DNA from: IIICB1 sp035968095
GTDB lineage: Bacteria > Cyanobacteriota > Cyanobacteriia > Cyanobacteriales > SIO1D9
DNA: 20,502 bases
Assembly (NCBI GenBank): GCA_035968095.1
Contig: JAWQFW010000072.1
Coordinates: 1-20,502, forward strand
Direction: 5' to 3'
Below the pieces are notes generated by a model. That model had not been told where the DNA came from. It saw nothing but the letters and a program-made list of their open reading frames with translations, and did no database searches. How positions within the stretch are numbered: position 1 is the first letter of the stretch; every line of letters begins with the position of its first letter. Shown here piece by piece: positions 11,872 through 19,477 of this stretch. Both the position numbers and the translations under genes were made by a program.

Positions 11872-13554
11872 TTAGCTAGATTCGCCTTGTACTTCGGTGA
11901 GTAATTCTTGTACTGTGCGATCGCCTTCTAAGGTTTTCGCGTCGATACCGTAATCGTAGGGACCTGACCACAAAATCGGTTCTTCTTCAAAGTTCTCAAT
12001 GATTGGCGGTGAGGTGGTTTGCCATTCCAAAGTTAAGGCTTTCCAAGGATTACGACCTGCTTTTTCTCCTTTGACCATACTCCAAAGGACGTTAATTATA
12101 AACGGTAAAATGGAAACAGCCAGGACATAAGAACCAATTGTCGCCATAATATTTAGAGGCTGGAATTGGGGATCATAAAGGGCAACGCGGCGGTTCATTC
12201 CTAATAAACCGAGTTCGTGCATCGGCATAAAGGTAAGATGTACGCCGATGAAAGTGAGGGCAAAATGAAGAATCCCTAAAGTTTCGCTGTACATCCTTCC
12301 GGTGACTTTCGGATACCAGTGATAAACGCCAGCAAATAAGCCTAAAACGCTACCACCAAAGAGAACATAGTGGAGGTGGGCGACGACAAAGTAGGTATCG
12401 TGGACGTGGATGTCGAAGGGTACAGAAGCGACCATTACGCCAGTTAAGCCGCCGATGAGGAAGGTGGAAACAAAGCCTAAACCGAATAACATCGGTGAAT
12501 TGAGACTAATTTTTCCGCCCCAAACGGTGGCACACCAACTAAAGACTTTAATTCCGGTGGGTACGGCGATAATCATCGTCATTGCCATAAAGAACATCCG
12601 TAACCAGCCTGGGGTACCGCTTGTGAACATATGGTGCGCCCAAACGAGAATCCCGATAAAGGCGATCGCCATACTCGAATAGGCGATCGCGCGATAACCA
12701 AAAATCGGCTTCCGGGCGTGGACTGGTAAGACTTCGGAAATTACCCCGAAAAACGGCAAAATCATGATATATACCGCCGGGTGGGAGTAAAACCAAAACA
12801 TATGTTGGTAAACAATCGGATCTCCGCCACCACCAGGATTAAAGAAGTTGGTGCCAACAATTAAGTCAAAAGAAAGCAGAATCAAAGCGGCGGCTAAAAC
12901 TGGTGTCGCAATCAAAATTAAGCAAGAAGTAGCGAACAGCGACCAGCAAAACAAAGGCATATCGTAGATGGTCATTGCGGGTATCCGCATCTTCCAAATT
13001 GTGACGAGAAAATTAATTCCTCCCAAAATTGAAGATGTCCCCAACAATAACAAACTCAAAATCCAAATTGCTTCGCCTGCTTTGCCACTAATTAAACTCA
13101 AAGGAGGGTAAGAAGTCCAGCCTGCTTGAGGCGCACCCACAAAGAAGCTACTGAGTAAGAAAATACCGCCAATGGGAATCATCCAAAAAGCGACGGCATT
13201 CAAGCGCGGAAATGCCATATCTTTTGCCCCAATCATCAGGGGAACGAGATAGTTAGCAAATCCGGCACCTGCGGGAACAATCCATAAAAAGATCATGATT
13301 GTTCCGTGGAGGGTAAACATTTGATTGTAAACTTCGGGACTGACAAAATCGGGGTCGGGAGTAGCTAACTCAGTACGCATCAAACCCGCTAAGACTCCGC
13401 CAACGCCATAAAACAAAAATGAGGTGACGAGATATTGAATACCAATAACTTTGTGGTCGGTGTTGAAGGTGAAGTAGTCTTTCCAAGTTCGTTGTTCTGC
13501 TACTGCTTCAGCAGGTTTGTCAGTGGATTGAGGTTTTTCGGTTTGTGCAGTCAT
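11872..13554 (-). CDS. ctaD: Cytochrome c oxidase subunit I (aa3-type, A2-like helix VI)
   Basis: A 560-residue catalytic subunit that reduces O2 to water and pumps protons, probably in the thylakoid and/or plasma membrane. About twelve helices are present. Visible ligands: H83 and H395 (heme a), H393 (heme a3), and H258, H307, H308 (CuB), with Y262 as the Tyr that is cross-linked to H258. K335 (PTGIKVF) marks the K-channel and D112 (GAKDMAFP) the D-channel entrance. Helix VI reads YSHPAVY: Ala260 replaces the Glu found in mitochondrial-type (A1) enzymes, and Tyr256-Ser257 match the A2-type signature. The C-terminal ~65 residues are soluble. It is preceded by ctaC (86-base gap) and followed by ctaE. 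The ATG lacks an obvious ribosome site. Confidence 0.97.
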   Translation of the reverse strand: MTAQTEKPQSTDKPAEAVAEQRTWKDYFTFNTDHKVIGIQYLVTSFLFYGVGGVLAGLMRTELATPDPDFVSPEVYNQMFTLHGTIMIFLWIVPAGAGFANYLVPLMIGAKDMAFPRLNAVAFWMIPIGGIFLLSSFFVGAPQAGWTSYPPLSLISGKAGEAIWILSLLLLGTSSILGGINFLVTIWKMRIPAMTIYDMPLFCWSLFATSCLILIATPVLAAALILLSFDLIVGTNFFNPGGGGDPIVYQHMFWFYSHPAVYIMILPFFGVISEVLPVHARKPIFGYRAIAYSSMAIAFIGILVWAHHMFTSGTPGWLRMFFMAMTMIIAVPTGIKVFSWCATVWGGKISLNSPMLFGLGFVSTFLIGGLTGVMVASVPFDIHVHDTYFVVAHLHYVLFGGSVLGLFAGVYHWYPKVTGRMYSETLGILHFALTFIGVHLTFMPMHELGLLGMNRRVALYDPQFQPLNIMATIGSYVLAVSILPFIINVLWSMVKGEKAGRNPWKALTLEWQTTSPPIIENFEEEPILWSGPYDYGIDAKTLEGDRTVQELLTEVQGESS

Positions 13555-13640
13555 AAGATACCAAAATTTGGGAATTGCAGTTGAGGATCGTCCCCGTTCT
13601 CGATTAACTGATCAAAGGAATTGACGGGAGGCGATCGCGT

Positions 13641-14627
13641 TTAGTGATGGTGATGCTGTAACTGGGTTAACTCGCTGAGAGTTTCTTGGTTAACTCCCAT
13701 TTCGTCTGCATAAGGGGCGAGAAAGTCACTATCGGAAAGATTACTAGGATTACTAGCTACTGCTTTGTCCCAGTTGCTAGCATCAGCGACTTGGGTTTGT
13801 TGTTCGAGCCATTTTTGGTAGTCTGCCTCGGTTTCGACGATCATTTGAGATTTCATCCCGCCGTGGTATGCACCGCAAAGTTCGGCGCAGATAATCGGGT
13901 AGGTTCCCACCAGAGTTGGTGTGAAACGGATTTCTGTTTCTCTACCGGGAATGGCATCTTGTTTGATGCGAAACTCTGGTAGCCAAAAGGCGTGGAGTAC
14001 GTCTCCGGCGGCGATGTTGAGTCTAACTTCTTTCCCGACGGGTACGTGCAATTCTCCGGTGATTAAGTTTGTCTCTGGATAGGTGAAAATCCAAGCGTAT
14101 TGAATCCCGTTGACGTTGACGTTTAAATAGGGTTTTTGCCCTTGGTTTTCTGGGGAAGCTCCTAATCCGAGGGCGAGATCTGCTTGACTAGGATCGAGGG
14201 CAATTAGTTGTTGCTGGTGGTTTTGGATTTGGGCGATTTGTTGCGGTCCGGGGTCGTGGGAACTCATGGGATCTAGCCCACCCATTTCGTTGTAAACCTC
14301 GAAGCTATAAATAGAAATAACTAAAACAATGATTGTGGGGATCGCTGTCCAAACGATTTCGAGGGGAACGTTACCTTCGATGTTGGGACCGTCGGTTTCG
14401 TCTCCTTTGCGGCGGCGAAATTTAATCGCCATGTAGATTAATGCTCCTTGAATGAGCAAAAATAAGGCTGTCGCAACAGTCATCATCAAGTTAAAGATGC
14501 TGTCTACGGATTTGGCTTCTTCGGAAGCCGCTACTGGCAGCAGTCCGTGATTTTGACCGTACCACAAACTCGGAAGGGCGATCGCGATTCCAATCGCCGC
14601 AATAATGATGGTGTTTGTTTTTTTCAC
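13641..14627 (-). CDS. ctaC: Cytochrome c oxidase subunit II
   Basis: A 328-residue subunit that takes electrons from cytochrome c6 or plastocyanin at its CuA centre. The start is GTG (14627-14625), with AAGGA eleven bases upstream; no in-frame ATG lies nearby. A hydrophobic N-terminus (about 5-23) resembles a signal or anchor. Two further helices follow (about 45-69 and 92-110). The cupredoxin domain has all CuA ligands: H212, C247, E249, C251, H255 and M258 (CAELCGAYHGGM). The stretch at about 115-165 between helix 2 and the cupredoxin domain is long and rich in Gln. The C-terminus ends in four histidines (LQHHHH). It is the first gene of ctaCDE and is divergent from ctaA. Confidence 0.96.
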   Translation of the reverse strand: MKKTNTIIIAAIGIAIALPSLWYGQNHGLLPVAASEEAKSVDSIFNLMMTVATALFLLIQGALIYMAIKFRRRKGDETDGPNIEGNVPLEIVWTAIPTIIVLVISIYSFEVYNEMGGLDPMSSHDPGPQQIAQIQNHQQQLIALDPSQADLALGLGASPENQGQKPYLNVNVNGIQYAWIFTYPETNLITGELHVPVGKEVRLNIAAGDVLHAFWLPEFRIKQDAIPGRETEIRFTPTLVGTYPIICAELCGAYHGGMKSQMIVETEADYQKWLEQQTQVADASNWDKAVASNPSNLSDSDFLAPYADEMGVNQETLSELTQLQHHHH

Positions 14628-15081
14628 GGGGTATTTTTTCCTTGAGGATCTGACTACTTCGCATTTTAACGGGACGTTTGTCTAGCTGCGACCAGGTTTT
14701 GTTGTTTGTGGATTTTCCCTAACATTACTGGTTTGGTTTGGTTTCTCTGGTAGCTTTGTCGCTGTTGTCCATTTACTACGGTAAGATAATCCTCTGTTGC
14801 TGGCGAGGAATTTTGGCGATCGCCCGCAAAATTTAAGGATTTTTTTGCCCTTGCTGCTGGCTGCATCCTGACTGTGAAAATTATTGTTAAGTTTTGTTAC
14901 TGAAATTGCCCGGTGGAAGCTGGTTTTTCGCGGCAATCTGAAGAATACCTAAAGCTATTTCGCTTCTGGGTGAGGGTGATTACAGTGTTAGGTAGAACTT
15001 GGCAAACTTTTTGACTAGGATGCTAGGTTTAAAAGAGAGTCGTTACTTATTTATATCTTGACATTAGACGGAAAATGTGAT
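14628..15081. other. Divergent ctaC-ctaA intergenic region
   Basis: About 450 bases that must hold the promoters for both oxidase operons. It contains one HIP1 site near 14818. I saw no convincing -35/-10 pair, operator or repeat. Open frames on the - strand here lack family features and are probably chance. Confidence 0.5.
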
Positions 15082-16029
15082 ATGGCTGAATCAGTGCTTC
15101 CGAAGCAGAGAGAAACAAACTCCGAGCGATCGCCAGCGAGGGATCGAATTCGTGGCTTAGTGTGGAAAATCGCGATCGCGACGCTATTATTAATGGCGGT
15201 GGGTAGTGCCACACGAGTGATGAATGCCGGACTTGCTTGTCCAGATTGGCCTTTGTGTTACGGGCAGCTAGTACCAACTCAGCAAATGAATCTACAAGTA
15301 TTTCTCGAATGGTTTCACCGTCTCGATGCTTCCTTAGTTGGATTTAGCGCGATCGCCCTCGTGGGTTTATCCTGGTGGTGGAGAAAAGAACTACCCAAAT
15401 GGCTACCTGGGGCTGCTACTTTTGCTTTATTGCTAATTATCTTTCAAGGTATTCTCGGCGGACTGACAGTTACTCAGCTTTTGCGCTTTGATATTGTTAC
15501 TGCTCATTTGGGCGCAGCCTTACTCTTTTTCTGTACCCTGATTATTATCGGCACTGCCCTCAGCGACTATCAAGGCACTGGTACTGCGGGTAAACTTTCC
15601 TGGGTTGGTTTAACCGCCGCCATCTTAGTTTATCTCCAAAGCTTACTCGGTGCCTTAGTCGGTTCCCGTTGGGCATTACATCAATGTTTCGGCGGCAATC
15701 AACTTTGTAACGTCATGAATAGTCACATTCTCGGCGTTTTTCCCGCCACAATCGCCACAGTAACGCTAGTAGTCATGGCATGGCGCACCATGGGATTACA
15801 TCCAACTTTGCGAAAACTCGCTAACCTCGCTGGTGGCTTAGTAATCTTGCAAATTCTCCTCGGCGTTGCTACCTTTTACTTGCACCTGCAAGTCGAACCT
15901 CTTACCGTTACCCACCAACTCGTCGGAGCCGCACTACTCGGTAGTTTAGTTGGCTTTACCGTTTTAGCACGACGCGATTTGGTAAAGCCCAGCACACCGT
16001 CGCGCGATCGCACTCTAGCTTCAAACTAG
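15082..16029 (+). CDS. ctaA: Heme A synthase (COX15/CtaA family)
   Basis: A 315-residue, roughly eight-helix membrane enzyme that oxidises the C8 methyl of heme O to a formyl group, giving heme A for CtaD. The ATG at 15082 is preferred to an in-frame TTG at 15058. Two pseudo-symmetric halves each carry a His pair: H79 (EWFHR) and H142 (TAHLG), then H200/H215 and H278 (VTHQL). Cys pair C53/C59 (ACPDWPLCYG) corresponds to the conserved extracellular cysteines of the family. A second pair, C202/C209 (CFGGNQLC), lies in the second half. It is divergent from ctaC and followed 192 bases later by ctaB. Confidence 0.95.
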   Translation: MAESVLPKQRETNSERSPARDRIRGLVWKIAIATLLLMAVGSATRVMNAGLACPDWPLCYGQLVPTQQMNLQVFLEWFHRLDASLVGFSAIALVGLSWWWRKELPKWLPGAATFALLLIIFQGILGGLTVTQLLRFDIVTAHLGAALLFFCTLIIIGTALSDYQGTGTAGKLSWVGLTAAILVYLQSLLGALVGSRWALHQCFGGNQLCNVMNSHILGVFPATIATVTLVVMAWRTMGLHPTLRKLANLAGGLVILQILLGVATFYLHLQVEPLTVTHQLVGAALLGSLVGFTVLARRDLVKPSTPSRDRTLASN

Positions 16030-16221
16030 CTCAGATCCTCAGCGAACAGTTCAGGAATTTCACCAATTTTACTCATAATCCTCAAAAAAAACCTTTAACT
16101 GTTCGCCACTAACAAAATTTTCTCTCTCCCTGCTGTTTACTGAAAACGCAAAAGTTAGCTCGCGATCGCTCGTTCCCACACAAACTACAGTTTCAAAAAT
16201 TAAGGAATTTGGTACTAAGTA

Positions 16222-17163
16222 ATGACAGGGATTAGTATTACCCAGCGCAACTTCTTACAAGTAATCAAAAGCTACTATCAATTAACCAAACCTCGGATTA
16301 TTCCCTTACTACTCATTACCACCGCAGCCGCAATGTGGATCGCCTCTAAAGGACGAGTAGATAGTTTGCTTTTATTCTGTACTTTAATCGGAGGAACTTT
16401 AGCTTCTGCTTCCGCACAAACTCTCAACTGTATTTATGACCAAGATATTGACTACGAAATGAAAAGAACGCGCAAGCGTCCCATTCCTTCTGGTCAAATT
16501 CAACCTCGTCATGCCCTTATTTTTGCGATCGTTTTAGGAATTCTTTCTTTTACAGTTCTGACTGTATTTGTTAATCTCCTCAGCGCTCTTTTAGCCATGT
16601 CCGGCATTGTTTTTTATATGTTGGTTTACACTCATTGGTTGAAACGCCATAGCACCCAAAACATCGTGATTGGCGGTGCTGCTGGCGCAATTCCTCCTTT
16701 AGTTGGTTGGGCTGCCGTTACCGGAGATTTAAGTTGGGCTGCATGGCTTTTATTCGCGATCGTTTTCTTATGGACACCGCCTCATTTTTGGGCATTAGCA
16801 TTAATGATTCGCGACGATTATGCTCAAGTAAATGTCCCAATGTTACCCGTAGTTGCTGGAGCAGAAAACACCGTTCAGCAAATTTGGATTTACACTTTGA
16901 TTGTTGTTCCGACAACTTTTTTACTAATTTATCCTTTGGGAGTTTCTGGAATCTTATATGGCGTAGTTGCTAGTTTCCTCGGAATTATTTTTATTCGCAA
17001 AGCATGGCAACTGAAAGAAGCACCACAAGATAAACAATTGGCAAAGTCAATGTTTAAATTCTCCATCCTCTACATGATGTTATTGTGTACCGGAATAGTA
17101 GTCGATAGCTTACCTATAACTCATCAATTAATTGCTATCGTTACCGACGTAATCTTTGTTTAA
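16222..17163 (+). CDS. ctaB: Protoheme IX farnesyltransferase (heme O synthase)
   Basis: A 313-residue polytopic UbiA-family prenyltransferase that joins a farnesyl group from farnesyl diphosphate to heme B, giving heme O, the substrate of CtaA. The first Mg-diphosphate motif is NCIYDQDIDYEMKRTRKRP (N69, D73, D77), and the second region includes HWLKRHSTQNIVIGGAAGA and RDDYAQVNVPMLP. It is the full length usual for the family. AAGGA lies about 15 bases before the ATG, a loose spacing. It forms a heme A biosynthesis pair with ctaA. The next gene downstream is not a cox gene. Confidence 0.95.
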   Translation: MTGISITQRNFLQVIKSYYQLTKPRIIPLLLITTAAAMWIASKGRVDSLLLFCTLIGGTLASASAQTLNCIYDQDIDYEMKRTRKRPIPSGQIQPRHALIFAIVLGILSFTVLTVFVNLLSALLAMSGIVFYMLVYTHWLKRHSTQNIVIGGAAGAIPPLVGWAAVTGDLSWAAWLLFAIVFLWTPPHFWALALMIRDDYAQVNVPMLPVVAGAENTVQQIWIYTLIVVPTTFLLIYPLGVSGILYGVVASFLGIIFIRKAWQLKEAPQDKQLAKSMFKFSILYMMLLCTGIVVDSLPITHQLIAIVTDVIFV

Positions 17164-17171
17164 ACTTTGCC

Positions 17172-17199
17172 TATAGAGACGTTGCCAACAACGTCTCCC
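17172..17199. repeat. Palindromic interspersed repeat, copy 4
   Basis: GAGACGTTG (17176-17184) / CCAA / CAACGTCTC (17189-17197): nine perfectly paired bases, starting 12 bases after the ctaB stop. It is the same family as the copies at 1235, 10295 and 10887, and could mark the end of the ctaAB transcript or a processing site. Confidence 0.75.
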
Positions 17200-17340
17200 C
17201 AAGACAATTTTGTTAAGGAAAAATCAAATTTTAATTTACTTCAAATTAATTCAGAGATTTAACAGAAAAAGCTTCTCCAAATTTATTAATTTTCAGAGCA
17301 AAAACTGGTAAATTTGTCAAAAAGATAAGGAGCTTCAGCG

Positions 17341-17970
17341 ATGGCATATAGTAATTTTAGCCTAGCCAAAGTTAAACAAGAATTCGATTTAACGATTCAC
17401 GAAATTCCCGACTTATTTGCGGATCTTAAAGTAGTTAAACCCTCGAAAATCTTAACTGAACTTTTACAAGAATATCTGCCGTTAGCTACCGCAATAGGAA
17501 CAGAAAAAGCGCGCTCAGAATTTCTCATTGCTCCGATTTTAAGTGAAGTTAGAAGACAATTTAATTACCAAATTAGTTTATTTTCGGGTACAGATTTTAA
17601 TGTCGATTTTGAAAAAGGACTTTTAGGCTACTGCGATTTTCTGATTAGCGCATCCCCAGAACAATTTTTTATTAGCGCCCCGGTTATCACAATTGTGGAA
17701 GCTAAAAATGAAAATATTATCGGAGGATTAGGTCAATGTATCGCGGAAATGTTAGCTGCACAAATGTTTAATCAACGTCAAGAAATTGAGATTTCAACTA
17801 TTTATGGTGCAGTAACAAGTGGCACAAATTGGCGCTTTTTAAGCTTAACAGAAAATCAAGTTAAAATTGATTTAGTGGAATATTATATTAACCAAATTGA
17901 AAAAATTTTAGGTATTTTATTGAACCCTATTCAAGCATATTTGTCAAGAGTTAACTTAGAAAAAAGTTGA
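17341..17970 (+). CDS. PD-(D/E)XK nuclease-like conserved protein
   Basis: A 209-residue soluble protein with a strong ribosome site (AAGGAG at 17327-17332, eight bases before the ATG). A conserved-looking core has E60 in a helix (KARSEFLIAPIL), D99 after LLGYC (YCDFLIS), then ITIVEAKNE with E120 and K122, and a following helix GLGQCIAEMLAAQ (Q132, E136). This D...ExK order with a flanking helix fits the restriction-endonuclease-like fold. Short proteins of this kind are common and mostly uncharacterised in cyanobacteria, and no methylase or other restriction partner is adjacent. A nuclease activity is inference. It ends 16 bases before the ParD-like gene. Confidence 0.6.
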   Translation: MAYSNFSLAKVKQEFDLTIHEIPDLFADLKVVKPSKILTELLQEYLPLATAIGTEKARSEFLIAPILSEVRRQFNYQISLFSGTDFNVDFEKGLLGYCDFLISASPEQFFISAPVITIVEAKNENIIGGLGQCIAEMLAAQMFNQRQEIEISTIYGAVTSGTNWRFLSLTENQVKIDLVEYYINQIEKILGILLNPIQAYLSRVNLEKS

Positions 17971-17986
17971 ATTTGTTGCAATTAAG

Positions 17987-18253
17987 ATGAATATTACTTT
18001 AAAACCGGAACACGAACAATTTATTCAGTCTCAGGTAGCAAGGGGGAAATTTGCTAACCAAGAGGAAGTAATTGATACGGCTTTTCGCTTGTTAGAAAAG
18101 CTGCATAGGGAGTATGAACAATGGTTAGAAGAAACGCGGGATAAGCTGGAAGTAGGGACAAAGCAACTTGACAGAAAAGAAGGTTTAGATGGAGAAATTG
18201 TCATTACCGAAATTCTGGAGAGATTTCAAAAAGTACGTCGGGGGGGTGCATGA
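17987..18253 (+). CDS. ParD-like antitoxin
   Basis: An 88-residue protein. Residues 1-40 (MNITLKPEHEQFIQSQV..GKFANQEEVIDTAFRLLEK) fit the ribbon-helix-helix DNA-binding part of ParD/CC2985-type antitoxins. The rest is a charged helical tail that would wrap the toxin. Its stop TGA overlaps the ATG of a ParE-type reading frame (ATGA at 18250-18253), the arrangement usual for parDE, but that toxin is truncated. A run of seven G (18240-18246) near the end encodes RRGG and could be a slippage site. The antitoxin itself appears intact. Confidence 0.75.
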   Translation: MNITLKPEHEQFIQSQVARGKFANQEEVIDTAFRLLEKLHREYEQWLEETRDKLEVGTKQLDRKEGLDGEIVITEILERFQKVRRGGA

Positions 18254-18294
18254 GTCATTATCTAATTTCACCTGCTGCGAGTCAGGATTTAAAT
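18250..18294 (+). pseudogene. Truncated ParE-type toxin remnant
   Basis: The frame starting at the ATG that overlaps the antitoxin stop reads MSHYLISPAASQDLN, which matches the usual beginning of cyanobacterial ParE toxins (…ISP.A..DL..I..Y). After about codon 15 it no longer resembles ParE, and the frame stops at 18358-18360. The rest of the toxin (typically about 80 more residues) is missing. The hydrolase ATG lies only five bases past the break. Confidence 0.7.
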
Positions 18295-18298
18295 ACAC

Positions 18299-19264
18299 AT
18301 GAATATTCCCCTAAATTTATTAATTATCTCAATTACAACCAGTTATCATTTAATTGCTAGCATTCTCGAACGGCGAAAATTTCAGCCACCAGGAAAATTA
18401 ATTGATATTGGTGGTTATAAACTCCATTTATACTCAAAAGGAAAAGGTAAACCGACAGTAATAATTGACCATAGTTTAGGTGGAATTGATGGCTATTTTC
18501 TCATTGATGAACTTGCAAAAATCACCCAAGTATGTATTTGCGACCGCGCTGGCTATGGCTGGAGTCATCAAAGTCCTAAACCTCGCACAACTCAAACAAT
18601 TGTCCAAGAATTAAATACGGTTCTTACTCTTACTAGAATTGAACCACCTTATATTTTAGTTGGCGATTCTTTTGGTAGCTATAATGTCAGGTTTTATGCT
18701 CATCAATTCCCCGAAAAAGTAGTGGGAATGGTTTTGGTAGACGGGCTTCACGAAACAGGCTTATTAAATATGCCGCTTAGTTTGCGACTATTAAAACTAT
18801 TTTTTATGTCTGGTTTTTTCATGTCAATTTTCGGTTCAATTTTCGGAATTGTGAGAATTTTAGGGACGATAAGAGTCTTTGAATTAATTAAACCAGAACT
18901 ACGAAAATTTCCCAAACAAATCTTGCAACCAGTTAAACGATCTTTTTATAACTATCAGCATTGGCTGACAATGTTGCGGGAAATGTGGAATTTAAACGCG
19001 AGTAGCCGTCAAGTTAGTGAAGCTACAAACTTCGGAGATTTACCAATCATTAATATCAAAGCGAAAACTTTCTTTAAACAGTCGCCGGGAAGCTTTTATC
19101 TCCCAATTACAGCCGCCGATAAATTACGTGACGAAATGCACTGCGAACTCTTAAAATTATCTACAAATTGTACTCAAATCCAAGCTAGCAAAAGTAGTCA
19201 CTTTGTTTGGATAGACGAACCAGAAACTATTGTCGCAGCAATTCAACAACTTTTAGCAAATTAA
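18299..19264 (+). CDS. Alpha/beta hydrolase, probably membrane-anchored
   Basis: A 321-residue alpha/beta-hydrolase-fold protein. A hydrophobic N-terminus (about 4-23) suggests a membrane anchor. The oxyanion-hole region DHSLGG, the nucleophile elbow GDSFGS (Ser124) and a late His (SSHFVWIDEP, His301) are in the expected order. The acid could be Asp148 in VLVDGLH, but this is unsure. A lid-like, hydrophobic insertion (about 160-195) separates the core strands. The substrate cannot be predicted. The ATG at 18299 has no ribosome site and falls five bases beyond the ParE remnant, so its original upstream region was probably lost and expression may now depend on the parD transcript. Confidence 0.8.
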   Translation: MNIPLNLLIISITTSYHLIASILERRKFQPPGKLIDIGGYKLHLYSKGKGKPTVIIDHSLGGIDGYFLIDELAKITQVCICDRAGYGWSHQSPKPRTTQTIVQELNTVLTLTRIEPPYILVGDSFGSYNVRFYAHQFPEKVVGMVLVDGLHETGLLNMPLSLRLLKLFFMSGFFMSIFGSIFGIVRILGTIRVFELIKPELRKFPKQILQPVKRSFYNYQHWLTMLREMWNLNASSRQVSEATNFGDLPIINIKAKTFFKQSPGSFYLPITAADKLRDEMHCELLKLSTNCTQIQASKSSHFVWIDEPETIVAAIQQLLAN

Positions 19265-19298
19265 GAGAATTAAGTAACAGTAAGTTGATGAATAAAAT

Positions 19299-19330
19299 GA
19301 GAGATGTTGCAGAGAAATTCTGGGACAAAT
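19299..19330. repeat. Possible decayed copy of the interspersed repeat
   Basis: AGAGATGTTGCAGAGAAATT then CTGGGACAAATT resembles the copy at 10299-10330 (AGAGACGTTGCAGCCAATGT then CTGGGACAAAAT) along its length, but the right arm has lost its pairing. It lies in the 213-base gap between the hydrolase and ABC ATPase genes, which otherwise shows nothing recognisable. Confidence 0.35.
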
Positions 19331-19477
19331 TCAACCAGACGAAATCAGCAAATTGTTCCTCTTTACGTCAGTTGAGACAAATTATTCCTCTGGTAAGCTT
19401 CCATTGTGCGGATTACAATTTACAATGAAAGAAAAGATTGTTGATATTTGTATCTAAGCTGAAGGCATAATTATTTT

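Noticed and set aside
15058..15086. TTGACA at 15058 followed 17 bases later by TATGGC, as a promoter; also TTG at 15058 as the ctaA start
   Set aside because: The -10 match is poor and would overlap the start codon; the ATG at 15082 gives the usual CtaA beginning.
14666..15277. Three - strand frames near the ctaC-ctaA divergent region
   Set aside because: Two overlap each other in different frames, the third runs antisense into ctaA, and none has recognisable features.
19207..19428. A 73-codon + strand frame overlapping the end of the hydrolase gene
   Set aside because: It has no ribosome site or family pattern, its first part is out of frame within the hydrolase, and it covers a decayed repeat.
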